From NCBI GenBank assembly GCA_002007465.1, contig LNAC01000727.1, forward strand, positions 280,020-344,019: a stretch of DNA of 64,000 nucleotides, read 5' to 3'. This DNA comes from Ailurus styani (lineage: Eukaryota; Chordata; Mammalia; Carnivora; Ailuridae). The notes beneath the pieces are model-generated. The model did not search any database and had not been told where the DNA came from. It saw only the letters and a program-made list of their open reading frames with translations. How positions within the stretch are numbered: position 1 is the first letter of the stretch; each line of letters begins with the position of its first letter. A program made the translations under genes and the position numbers. Below, one piece after another: positions 1-11,185 of this stretch.

Positions 1-183
1 ATCCAGACCTCAGCTAAGGTCATGGTCCCAGGGTCCTGGGATCAAGTCCTGCATCAGGTTCCTTGCTCAGTGGGGAGCCTGCTTCTCCCTCTGCCTGCTG
101 CTCCCCCTGCTTGTGTTCTCTCTCTTTCTCTCCCTCTCTCTCTGTGACAAATAAATAAATAAAACCTTTAAAAAAATAAATAA
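1..183 (+). mobile_element. Carnivore tRNA-Lys SINE (SINEC), cut by window edge
   Basis: The body 'ggtcatggtcccagggtcctgggatcaa' type, the pyrimidine-rich tract and the tail aaataaataaataaaacctt are the right-hand part of a carnivore SINE. The tRNA-like head would lie before position 1. Confidence 0.88.
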
Positions 184-389
184 GTAAATTAGCCCCTTCT
201 TTGTAAATATCTTCCTACCAACATAAATCTCTCCGGCCTTAAATCTGTATGGCTATCATTATCTAATGCACACACGCGTGCACACGTACACACGTGTGCA
301 TGCACACATTCCTTTACATTGCAAGCGAAACATTCTTTCTGTATGTGCTGTAGTGTCATATTTTGACAACAATACAGGGCCCTTATTAG

Positions 390-525
390 ATACTATTTAC
401 AGCTCCTTATTATATACCAGACATGATTCTATATATTTTACACATATTTACTGATTTAATCCTCACAACATTCCTGTTTGAGTAGGTGTGATCATTATTC
501 TTAATACATGTGAGGACACTTAATC
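390..525 (+). repeat. MIR remnant
   Basis: Contains the weathered MIR core order: 'ttatataccagacatgattcta' followed by 'tttaatcctcacaacattcctgt'. Old and diverged, with approximate ends. A short GTGTGCA/CACACG alternation lies just before it (268-310). Confidence 0.5.
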
Positions 526-1274
526 AATTCTTAATAAATATTTGCTGACTAACATCATAGCATTCACAAACTATCACTTAGGTTTTCTTTATCAAATAAA
601 AGCTGACCTTTACTTAGTCAACTCAATAATCTCTTTTATATACTTTTCTCACCATTCATCCGTTTTCACCAGGGTAAGTCAACTTTCAAGGAATGTAAAA
701 GAAGATGAAGATAGAAAGAGGTTCTGGAGATCGGAAAACCTTCCTCAAGTTTTTCTCTTGACCCTTTTATGATCCCTGATTAGTATTCCTCTTAGCTTGG
801 CTTAGAGAAGAGAACGCATTATCTGGAGTCAGTCCACGTCAACCTACAACCTGATGAAGCAACCTGACTATAGCACCCCCTGTTGGAAGCCATGTGTAAA
901 AGCATTTAAATTATAATCAAATGGAAGAATAAAAGTTAATTCACTGAACAGCAATATAGAGTCTTGGGAAACTAATAAAGCAGTAATCTATTTTCAACTG
1001 AATTTTTATATATTACAACATTCTTGAGTGTGGAAACTATGGTTTACACATGATCTGAACAAAATTCACTCCATTCATTCCCAATTCATTCATATAAAAG
1101 AACTTCCTCTAGATGATGTTAGAAAACTGTTTTCTAGGAGCGCATCATTCATCTGTATTGAAGACAGTGTAGGTGCAGGTATCCCTTCCACTATTCATAG
1201 TTAAACCCTTGAACTGTGTCCTTTTCACCTTTACAAGGTCTTTTTCAACTTCCTCCCTTTGCTTACATGTTTTA
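526..1274. other. No gene or clear repeat seen
   Basis: AT-rich unique-looking sequence. A 76-codon frame at 542-772 has no family likeness and is taken as chance. Confidence 0.5.
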
Positions 1275-2785
1275 TAAGCTTTAGTGAGGTATAATTGATA
1301 GAATAACCTGAACATATTTAAAGAGTACAATTTGTTGCATTTTGGCATTTGTGTCTATCAAAAATCAAGGTAATAATCATATTCATTATCTCCCAAAATC
1401 TCTTCATGACTCTTTGTAGTCTTTCCTTCCTACCCCTCTTCACCTCATCCTACCTTCATCCCCAGGCTACCGCTGATCTTCTTTCTGCCATTTTGGATTA
1501 GTTTGCATTTTCTAACATTTTACTAAATGAAATGAAATGATACATTATATTTTATTATCTTTACATTATATTATCTTTATTTTTTCTCCCTTCTTTTACT
1601 CAAGTGTACTTATTTTGAGATTGATCAAAGTTGCAGCATGTATCAATTGTTCATTCCTTGTATTTCTGTGCAGTGTTCCACTGTAAGCATGTAACGTAAT
1701 TTATTTATTCATTCATACATTGATGGACAGTTGGGCTGTGTATAGGTACTGGGAATTACACAAAAAGTACTATGAACATTTATGTACAAGTATTTTTTTT
1801 TAAATATTTTATTTATTCATTTATGAGACAGAGGGACAGGCAGGCAGAGAGAGAGCGTGAGTGGAAGGAGCAGAAAGAGAGGGAGAGAGAATCTGAAGCT
1901 GACTCTGCACTGGGCACAGACCCTGATGTTGGGGACAGGGCTGGGGGGGAGCAGGGGGCTCAACCTCATGACCCTGAGATCATGACCCTGAGATCATGAC
2001 CCTGAGATCATGGCCTGAAACCAAGACCTGGATGCTTAACCGACGGTGCCAGCCAGGCACCCTTCATGTACAAGTTTTTGAATGCACATATAAATTCATT
2101 TCTCTAGTGTAAATGCCTATGAATGGAATGATTTGATCACATGATAGGTCAATGTTTAACTTTTAAGGAATTGTCAAATTGTTTAAACTGACTGCATCAC
2201 TTTATATTTCCACCAGAAGTGTATAAGACTTCAAGCTCCTTTGTGTCTTTCAACATGTGGTATATTTAGACATTTCATATAGTCAGATTGTTATTCTATT
2301 TAGTGTATAGCAGTATTTCATTGTGGCTTTAATGTATTAGTGATTGAAGATACCAAGCATATTCACTGCTTATTTCCCATCTGTATATCTTCTTTGGTAA
2401 TGACACTGCTCAAAGTATTTTCCAATTTTTTTAATTGTGTGTCTGCTTTCTTGTTGTTAAGTTTGAGGAGTTCTTTAAACACTTTAGGTACAACTTTTTT
2501 TTAATTAGATATAAGATTTACAAATATTTTCTACTAGTCTGCGGCTTGTCTTTATTCTTGTAATAGTGATTTTTTTGTAATACTGACTTTTTGAAGAGAA
2601 AATATTTTTAATTGTGATGAAGTTCAAGTTATCAATTTTTAAACTATAGATTGTGTTTTGTAGCTAAGAAATTTTACCTAAACTCGTTCATGTCTTAAAT
2701 ATTTTTTCATATGTTTTTACATCCATATTTTTGAAATCTAATTTTTATACTCACCAATATTTTTAGCTGTGATCTTCAAGACCAC
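1275..2785 (-). mobile_element. Old L1 fragment (3' UTR into ORF2), minus strand, split by a SINE
   Basis: On the plus strand it opens with 'agtgaggtataattgatag', the mirror of an old L1 3' UTR. It continues through 'gttgggctgtgtataggtac' and 'cttgttgttaagtttgagg' type text, which is reverse ORF2/3' end. A SINE (1793-2065) interrupts it, and a younger L1 3' end begins where it stops near 2786. The coding frame is destroyed. Confidence 0.7.
1793..2065 (-). mobile_element. SINEC, minus strand, inserted in the old L1
   Basis: Reverse SINE: T-run and 'attttatttattcatttat', a GA-rich tract, 'gaccctgagatcatgacc' and the head 'ccaggcaccc'. It contains three perfect tandem copies of the 14-mer catgaccctgagat at 1967-2008, so it is longer than its relatives. 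Confidence 0.88.
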
Positions 2786-3690
2786 CAATGATCCAAAAAA
2801 TAGATAATCAAGTCAAAAAATGGGAAGAAGAAGTGAACAGACATTTCTCCAATGAAGATATACAAATGACTAGCAGACATATGAAGAAATGTTCATCATC
2901 ATTAGCCATCAGGGAAATTCAAATCAAAACCACATTGAGATACCACCTTATACCAGTTAAAATGGCAAAAACTAATAAGACAAGAAACAAAAATGTTGGC
3001 AAGGGTGTGGAGAAAGGGGAACCCTCTTACACTGTTGGTGGAAATGCAAGTTGGTGCAGCCACTTTGGAAAACAGTGTGGAGATTCCTCAAAAAATTAAA
3101 AATAGAGCTACCCTATGACCCTGCAATTGCACTACTGGGCATTTACCCCAAAGATACAGATGTAGTGAAAAGAAGGGCCATCTGTACCCCAATGTTCATA
3201 GCAGCAATGGCTACAATCACCAAACTGTGGAAAGAGCCGAGATGCCCTTCAACAGACGAATGGATAAAGAAGATGTGGTCCATATATACAACAGAATATT
3301 ACTCAGCCATCAGAAAGGATGAATACCCAACTTTTACATCAGCATGGATGGGACTGGAGGAGATTATGCTGAGTGAAATAAGTCAAGCAGTGAAAGTCAA
3401 TTATCATATGGTTTCACTTACTTGTGGAGCATAAGGAATAACATGGAAGGAGTTAGAAGGAAAGGAAAAGTGAATGGGGGGCGGGAATCAGAAGGGGAGA
3501 CGAACCATGAGAGACCATGGACTCTGAGAAACAAACCGAGGGTTTAAGAGAGGAGAGGGGTGGGGGGAGGGGTGAGCCTGGTGGTGGCTATTAAGGAGGA
3601 CATGTATTGCATGGAGCACAGTGTGTGGTAAATAAACAATGAATCTTGGAACACTGAAAAAATAAAATAAATAAAATAAAAACAAAGAAA
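2786..3690 (+). mobile_element. 5'-truncated L1 (end of ORF2, 3' UTR, poly-A)
   Basis: The C-terminal part of L1 ORF2 appears in two overlapping frames (2788-3099 and 3051-3434), so a frameshift falls near 3000-3060. Diagnostic ORF2 text includes [40 protein letters not shown] and WSIYTTEYYSAIRKDEYPTF, ending HMVSLTCGA. The 3' UTR follows with a G-rich stretch (3475-3575), 'gtgtggtaaataaacaatga' and an A-rich tail ending near 3690. The endonuclease and reverse-transcriptase regions are missing, so it is immobile. Confidence 0.9.
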
Positions 3691-3699
3691 CAGATCTAT

Positions 3700-4365
3700 T
3701 TATATGTAGAAACTTGATATGTAACAAAGTAATTTTAATTAAAAAAACTAATGATGTATTGTATGGTGACTAACATAACACAAGATCACCAATAATGAAT
3801 TTCCTGCATGCAGTGGCAATATCTGCCTCAGTCTTAGCTCCATGGTGGGTGACATTGGTATCCATACTCTGTATTTTGATAACTTGTCCTACTTTTATTC
3901 AGCAATGCTCTCATTTCATGATTCTGTTCCTATCACACAGACCACTTGTTCTGTCTTCATATCCTTTTCTCCTTCTATTGTCCAGAATATAAATTTTTCT
4001 CAATTCTCTTCTTCTGCATTTTCCTTAATCTGCCTTTCATTAATCATAAGGGTTCAATTAATAGCTATAATAAATTCCTCAATACTTATAAGTACAGTCT
4101 TGCTCTCTTTCCTGATCTGTGTTCCTGCTTTTGCAGTTAACTGCTGGATCATTCCACTGGGACAACTTACCCTTCAAATTAAATATTTACATATAAATAG
4201 TGCTTTCTCCAAAGTTGGTTCTACTTCTGTGAACTTTATTTCTACTTATGGTACCATATTCTCTTAGTCACATAGGCTTAAACTATTACAAAACTATCCT
4301 CACAAAAACTTCTATCTTTATCGTATTCCCAAGGACAAGATTAGTAGTAAAATATAGCTCAGGTA
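3700..4365. other. No gene recognised; possible short L1 3' tail at the start
   Basis: 3725-3785 ('actaatgatgtattgtatgg') resembles the tail of an old carnivore L1 3' UTR. The rest has overlapping frames of 64-141 codons on the plus strand without family likeness, probably chance in T-rich DNA. Confidence 0.4.
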
Positions 4366-4369
4366 ATCT

Positions 4370-4880
4370 CTCTCCCTTGGTTGCAGTTATCTTGAATACC
4401 TCCCCATTGTCCACAGAATAAAATCAAAGGTCCTTAAGCTCTCACTCAAAGCTATTCAGAATATCCCACCTACATTGCCAAGCCTAAGTCCTTCAGGTCC
4501 TCTTTATGTGGACTTCCAGATGACCCTATTTGCTATTTTGAGTGAGCATCTCAAGATGCTGGTTTCATCTTTGCTGTCTTGCATGCTTTTCCACCCTCTC
4601 TAATTACGCATATCCTATTTACTCTTTACAGCTCAAGTCAAATATGATCACTATGAGGAAGCTTTCATTTCTGCTCAGCCAGAAGCTATTCCTTTTCTTG
4701 GAATTTGTTCCCACTTTACATATCTCCTATTGTACTGATCATTTCATACCTTATATTTATTCTGTCTATATCTAATTTTTGCTGCTCAGTCATAATTATG
4801 TTAAAGACATTATAACCTTATTTCTGTTTATATTGCTAAATACGCCCAACATCTTTTTGTAAATATTTATTTGAACAATG
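4370..4880 (+). repeat. L2 (LINE2) 3' end remnant
   Basis: Follows the L2 order: 'ccattgtccacagaataaaat', 'ctattcagaatatcccacc', a stretch like 'tttgctgtcttgcatgcttt', 'gaggaagctttcatttctg', then a terminal 'tatttatttgaacaatgaat'. Highly diverged and non-coding. Confidence 0.6.
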
Positions 4881-6120
4881 AATAAAAATGCTTTGGTCGC
4901 TGTTTTCCTCTATTTAGTTCATGAATTTTATTTTCTCTTACTTTAGCTCAAGTATTTCTCATATGAGAATGAAGAACCAGGTAGATCAATGCATGTGATG
5001 GTAAATGACTGTTGAGAAGAATTGATCAGCGATTGGCAGAGTCTGCCTTAATTTAAGTCATTCTGTCGGGTAGTTCCTAACCTACTCACTTGGATGTACA
5101 TGTATATCTGAAACCCTTTTGACCCTTAGTTTTATAAACTAGAACCAATTTGTCTTTGGTTCTTTGAGAGCTTTTCACAGCCAAGGCAAAGATTTACTAT
5201 AAACCTCCTAAAGAAAAGGGAGGTCTAGGTCTATTATAAGTGCTTGTCCTCGATTTTTCACATAACACACTTTACAGCCAGTGGAAGAATGCAGTTCACC
5301 TCCAGGTCACAGAGCATCCTTGTTCAGTTATCTCCTTGCATAGCAAAAGCACGTCTCCTGGCCCCTTTTCCTCCAGACTCTGTGGGCACACCGGAACTCT
5401 GGGGAAAGACTTTATAAAAAGAAATATCATTTTAGAGTATAAAGATTTTCTAGTTGGTTTTTTTTTAATAGAACATGAGATCAAAATGTCAATGCTATGA
5501 CTTGTCAGCAACTCAGCAGTCCCACTAAAATCAATAGTTGGGCTTTGGGAGTTTGGCCCTAACAAACCCTTATCCTGCCATGCAAAACAGAACTCAGGGC
5601 CAAGTAAAGACTCTGAGTTTCCTAAAACATTTGTTTCCTCTGAAGCATTATTTTATAACACTTCATAAAAGATAGAGAATCACTCTTCTTCGGTTCAAAG
5701 ACTGACATTTAAGTAATTCAAGTTTTTATCTTGATCTTTCTCACAGGCTATTCCTAAGTTCTGATAGGAGTTTTTTGTTTTTTTACGAAATGGCGGAGAT
5801 TTTGTTTTTCCTAAAAGTTTTCTCATATTTGAAAATCTTTCATTTCTTTTCCTGTCCAATACCTCTAGAGATAGTCTTATTTTGTATTTAGGCAAGTTAA
5901 TCAGTGATGAAATACTCTGAAAACCTGGGGGTTGGTTACCCACAAATGACGAGTATGTGTTTTTCATGTTGAGAATAAAGAAAGGAAGGCTGTTCTATTT
6001 TCATCTACCTTGTTTCACCAAGAGTCCTCTGGAGGAATGCAGGACCATTCTGAAAAGAATGGAGAGCACTTTCCTGTCTGAATGAAGGTAGATTTACTTA
6101 GCAAATTGTCCTTTAACTTA
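4881..6120. other. No gene or clear repeat seen
   Basis: Frames of 86-90 codons at 5240-5500, 5296-5565 and 5695-5967 overlap or oppose each other and resemble no protein I know. Confidence 0.5.
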
Positions 6121-6330
6121 AAAAAAAAAAAAATCCGGGCACCTCGGTGGCTCAGTTGGTTAAGCATCTGCCTTCCACTCAGGTCATGATCCCACGATCC
6201 TAGGATCCAGACCCCACATCAGGCTCCCTGCTCCTTAGGGAGCCTGCTTCTCCCTCTCCCTCTGCCCCCTGCTCCCCTTGTTTGTGTGCTCTTTTTCTCA
6301 AATAAATAAATAACATCTTTTAAAAAATAT
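6121..6330 (+). mobile_element. SINEC, plus strand
   Basis: Head 'gggcacctcggtggctcagt', body 'ggtcatgatcccacgatcct' and tail 'caaataaataaataac'. An A-run precedes the head. Moderately diverged. Confidence 0.9.
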
Positions 6331-6889
6331 CCTAAACCAGCATGTATCTTGAAAGTGATGCTGAAACATCCCTAATACTATAGAATACTTAATCTTATGA
6401 TTAAAAAATAATTCCTTTCATAATGATCATCCACTGCCTTGCATTTCAGCATTGGGCTTGAGAATGAATGAACTAACTTTAGGTTTTAATGGTCATCCAT
6501 AAAATTGAAGTAATCCAGAAACTGAAGAATCTCAAGCTGGAGTGACCATGGGTCTTTCAGAACATTTGTTGACTACCTTGCTTTCTCAGTGGTGACTTTA
6601 TTTGGAAGCATTGACTTGGAATCAGAATATTGAGAAAATAAAGTATTACCAAACCTAATATCTCAACCAGAAAAAGTGGTTGGTTTATTCCATGAGAAAT
6701 TTAAAGAATTTTCAGCCAAACAGCAATAGCAAAGCAAAAACAAAAACAGGAAGTGGGAATGAGTTGGGTGTTTTAAGTAGTCACAAGAATGCTGTGACTA
6801 CCCAGGATCATTAACCGATTTGATATGAAGAGCAAAGGCAAAAGGAATATAGGAAAAAAAATTCCTTATAATTTACAACCCACTGACAA
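6331..6889. other. No gene or clear repeat seen
   Basis: Unique-looking AT-rich DNA between a SINE and the LTR that follows. Confidence 0.45.
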
Positions 6890-7383
6890 GTACTTAAGAC
6901 AGGCAGAGTGACATTCCTCAAGGAGCTTAGCTATCTTAATGCTAGTATTTTGCTAGAGGCAAAAGGCAACTTTAAGCTTGACATTAGCCTAACCTCCAGG
7001 ATCCTTTAAAAATCCCTTTGGAAATTTCCTTTATCTATAACCCCCCAAGATATAGGTTAGCAATCATCCTCCAAACATATGGCCCACTGATATACATCTG
7101 AAGGCTCTCATGACTTGGGTTTCACTAGGCAGTAGTAAATGACCTTTTCCTCACAACAGCTAGCCCCTCAAGGTCCCGGAAACCTTGCTTCCAAATTCCT
7201 TAGAGACTTTATGCTATTCCTAACCCCTTCACAACTTGAAAGTATGTAATCAGTCACTTCTCACAACCCCACTGTCCCTCTCTCTCCCCACAGGTCCTGT
7301 GTCCGTGTTTTAATAAAACCACCCTTTTTGCAGTGAAGACATTTCCAGAATTCTTTCTTGACAGTTAGCTCCCAGACCCCAAC
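6890..7383 (+). mobile_element. Solo LTR of a class I-like endogenous retrovirus (5' edge approximate)
   Basis: The 3' part has the classic LTR order: 'tccgtgttttaataaaacca' (polyadenylation signal AATAAA), 'ccctttttgcagtgaagaca', then 'agaattctttcttgacagtt' and an end at 'cagaccccaaca'. Upstream text to about 6890 is consistent with U3. No primer-binding site or gag-like frame follows, so it is most likely a solo LTR. The family was not identified. Confidence 0.65.
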
Positions 7384-9284
7384 ATTTCACATCACATTCA
7401 TCTGTTCCATTCCCACAAATATTCATCTACATTCTCATTTTCCCCCTGGAAAAAAAGATGGGATGTTAAAAGAAATATAGCTTTTAGAAGAGGGAAGAAG
7501 ATGACCTCACAGGCTGATGAACAGAATTTGAAGGAAGCCCATTGGAATCAAGTAAACACGTTGACCAGCTTGTATGGCTAATATGGCAATATTTTATTGT
7601 CTGTTAACTGTCTGTTAATTAACACTTTATTGTCAATTAATAAGGAAGAATTGGGCGAGCAATTAAAGGCCAACTCCAGGGAAACAGATTCACAAAGAGC
7701 TGATCAACAGTACCTGATTTGAGCAGGAAGGTTACTCTGGTAGTCCGTCCCAAGTTCTCCCTAATATAATCACGACTACAAAGATTCAACTAAGTGGACA
7801 GAAATTTCCACTCTCTTTCAGACGACAGTTACAGAGATGTGCACCTACACCGAGCTTGAAATTAAGAAAATTCACTAATGGTGTGATCAGAAACGGGCTA
7901 AATTGTTAGAACCTCAGCTGGTTCTCTTGGAGGATTAGGAAATGGTGTTCTCCTTCCTGTGGAGGAAGAATGAACAGTGGGTCATCTCCCAGCTCAGCCC
8001 CTCCTGCAGCCTGACCACTTGGAGGTGATGAGAAAAGGTCGAAGAGTTTTTACAGTGGGTTCTGCTCATTAGAAGGAGGCTTCGGTTTTCTCAAGTAAAT
8101 TTCCAAATAGACTCCTATGGGACACCCCAGATGAGGCATTGAGTGCCTTGGACTGGGTTTATAATGATGATAAATGTGACCCACTGTAGAATGAAGAACT
8201 GACTTTAAGAATTCTAGGTGAATTCTTGCAGTCCACCCACCACCTTGGAAATCTCCTTTAGCTCTTGTGTTAAAATTGGACAAGTATAAAAGAGGTGTTA
8301 TATTAATAATGGGACAGTAGATGCCCCCCATTAAGTTGTACTCCTTAAGAAACAGTTTCTACTGTGTGTTCTCAAATTCGAGGGAACCAAGATGGAAGGC
8401 AACCTGGCTGTGACTGCTGAGCCAAGGGGTTCCCAAGGTTTAAATAGATGGAGTGAGCATGATGATAGTGTTGCCCAGTATAGGGCACTGAATGTACTAA
8501 AAACGTTAGAGGATTAGTTGAGCCCCTACCTGGGGTCTCATTGCTAAAAATCAAAAGCAAATGTACCTTGCTTACTGGTACTGAAATAAATTCTTTCTCT
8601 TTCTCCTCTCTTTGTCTCCACACCTGAGGATTCCTCCCTCCTCCATACCCTGACATCAGTCACTTTGAAGAGATAGATAATTCAGGGTAGGACCCATGAG
8701 ACCTATGTCTCTCTTTCCCCAAGGAAGACAGAAGCCCTGATGAACTCCTTTCAATGCATGTGAAACTTCTGGGGAAGAGGGATTCACACTTTTATAGTTC
8801 TTTTTGGTACAGATACCCAAGTCATCTTTCTATCCAGTCCAGAAGGGGTGCTTGAATTCAGCCAATGAGATTTTGAAAGATATCACAGTAGGGAAGAACA
8901 GGTAATGTGACCTTGTGGGTGGGGCTTTCAGGGCCATTTCAATGTACTTTTGTTGTTAAAAGTATCTTTGACTTATACTTCCCCATTCCATAAATTCCAA
9001 GGGGGATTCTCCTGATTGTGAAGATCTATGTTTATAGAATTTTTAGTACCTGGGGACCCCTTTGAGCTACAAGTCTCTGTGACTAATGATTTTGCTGATT
9101 GGAGCTTTTGGCAAAGGGAGACAGCCTCTATCCACTGAATGCTGCTTGGAGACTTACTAATAGTAGCCTTACTTAAATACTGAATAAGACATACTGAATA
9201 GATTTGGTTGCAACTTCAGGCTAATCAGACTGATTGAGTAGACAGTGGAGTGCTATACTCATAGGAAAATTCATCAGAAGCAGT
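7384..9284. other. No gene recognised; possible decayed repeat DNA
   Basis: Two minus-strand frames of 93-94 codons (8050-8331, 8372-8656) were checked as KRTAP candidates. They lack cysteine-rich repeats and resemble no known protein. The text 'tactggtactgaaataaatt' near 8575 could be a retroviral polyadenylation region, but no LTR edges are visible. Confidence 0.4.
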
Positions 9285-9592
9285 GCACTGTAGAAATGAG
9301 GATATCATATGACCTCTTGGATATGAGGAATTTGAGGCAGGGTTGGGGTCGTGAGAGGTAGGGAGGGAAAAAATGAAACAGAGATCAGGAGGGAGACAAA
9401 CCATAAGAGACTCAATCTCCCAAAATAAAATGAGGATTACTGGGGAGTGGGGAGGAGGGATAGGGTGGCTGGGTTATGGACACTGGGGAAGGTATGTGCT
9501 ATGGTGAGTGCTGTGAAATGGGTAAGCCTGATGATTCACAGACCTGTACCCCTGGGGCAAATAATACAGTATATGTTAATAAAAAATAGGTT
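9285..9592 (+). mobile_element. L1 3' UTR fragment
   Basis: Carnivore L1 tail order: 'gagacaaaccataagagact', the G-rich stretch 'ggggagtggggaggaggga', 'ggtgagtgctgtgaaatggg', then 'acctgtacccctggggcaaa' and a short A-rich end. A different, older subfamily from the L1 tails at 3.5 and 16.1 kb. No coding part remains. Confidence 0.7.
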
Positions 9593-10568
9593 ATATTTAG
9601 ATATTACAGAATAGATGAGAGAAAACTTACCATATCTCTCAGTTATGGAAGCAATCTGCTATATAAATAAACACATGTACATATATTTTAAAAAAAAAGA
9701 AAAGAAAGAAATAAGGATTAGATATTGGGTGTGGGAGAGTGGTCCCTGTAGGGTTTTAGTATTTCTACATGTCTTGAGAATAGAGTCACTGATTCCTTCT
9801 GTTCTAAATTATCTTTTTTTAGCTATGTTTGTATAGAAAAGAGTTTTGGAAAATAAATATAGTATTTCTCTCTGAGGCAAAAGGCAAGCATGTTTACTGC
9901 CCATTATCATATCCATGATCCAGGCTTCCTGATCTCAAGGTTTCTCTTCTATAAAACATCTCACTGCAAATGCAAGTATCATCTGGCTTCTTGTTATGCT
10001 GTGGGAATTGAGGGTCAGGGAATTGGTGCAAATGCTAATACTCTGGCTTTTGCTATTACCATGAATAATCAAACCTTTGTCTCTGAGAACCAGGGGTGTG
10101 TCATATCTTCTGCCAGCCTCCATGAATCTAGCTAGGCTAACTTGCTAGCTTGCAAGTAGGATAAAAGCTCAGACTTTTCATGGTTCTCATTATCCCTTTC
10201 CAAAAATTTCCGTTTTCTAGTTGAAACTGTGGCATTGCAATGCCATAACTAATGCTATTTGTTTCAACAATCATTTAATAAGACAGAAATTTTAGTAGAA
10301 GTACAATAATTATAGTAATATTGAAATAATGATGAAAAAATTGGCATTTATGCAGCAGTCTCTAGCACAGATTATCAAATTTATTAGAAGACAAAGAAAA
10401 CAACTTGATACCATATTGAAAACATATTTCAAAACCTTAAAGGGCATTAGAAAAAGAAGAAAATCGGCAAAAAGAATAAATATAAACCATGACTCAGTTA
10501 ATAAATAATCAAGTCCGAATAGTAAAATGATATATGGGTATGCTAGATTTTTCTTTAAAACAATACAG
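9593..10568. other. No gene or clear repeat seen
   Basis: An A/G-rich run at 9687-9715 is the only simple-sequence feature. Frames at 9890-10135 (+) and 9935-10123 (-) oppose each other and look like chance. Confidence 0.45.
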
Positions 10569-10781
10569 CCAGGGGGAGCCTGAGTGGCTCCGTAGCTTAA
10601 GTGTCCAACTCTTCATTCCAGCTTAGGTTGTGATCTCAGGGTTGTGAGGTCAAGCTTCATGTGGGGTTTCACACTCAGCAGGAGTCCGCTGGAGATTCTC
10701 TCTCCCTCTCCCTCTGCCCCTCCTCCCTGCTTGCTTCTTCTCACTCCCTCTCAAATAAATAACTCTTAAAAAAACACAAAA
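10569..10781 (+). mobile_element. SINEC, plus strand, abutting an L1 fragment
   Basis: Diverged head 'gggggagcctgagtggctcc', body 'ggttgtgatctcagggttgt', pyrimidine tract, and tail 'ctcaaataaataactcttaa' plus A-rich sequence. The A-tail runs straight into L1 ORF2 sequence at about 10782. Confidence 0.85.
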
Positions 10782-11185
10782 ACCCCAACATCACTCGGCA
10801 TCAGAGAAATACAAATCAAAACCACAGCGAGATACCACCTTACACCAGTCAGAATGGCTAAAATCAACAAGTCAGGAAATGACAGATGTTGGCGAGGTTG
10901 CGGAGAAAGGGGAACCCTCCTACACTGTTGGTGGGAATGCAAACTGGTGCAGCCACTCTGGAAAACAGTATGGAGATTCCTCAAAAAGTTGAAAATGGAG
11001 CTACCCTACGACCCAGCAATCGCACTACTGGGTATTTATCCTAAAGACACAAAGGTAGTGTTCCTCAGGGGCACGTGCACCCGAATGTTTATAGCAGCAA
11101 TGTCCACAATAGCCAAACTATGGAAAGAACCTAGATGTCCATCAACAGATGAATGGATAAAGAAGATGTGGTATATATATACTAG
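10782..11185 (+). mobile_element. L1 ORF2 internal fragment, truncated at both ends
   Basis: Begins 'aacatcactcggcatcagag' and encodes near its C-terminus [19 protein letters not shown] and [20 protein letters not shown] (open frame 10854-11204). It stops at about 11185, well before the ORF2 stop, with no 3' UTR and no poly-A. A normal 5'-truncated L1 keeps its 3' end, so this is a rearranged or deleted copy. Confidence 0.85.

Noticed and set aside
3842..4267. 141-codon hydrophobic frame
   Set aside because: Overlaps two other plus-strand frames of similar length in T-rich DNA; no start context, domain or neighbouring exon.
8050..8656. Two adjoining minus-strand frames (93 and 94 codons) considered as KRTAP26-1 or another KRTAP
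   Set aside because: Almost no cysteine, no tandem Cys/Ser repeats, no TATA at the usual distance.
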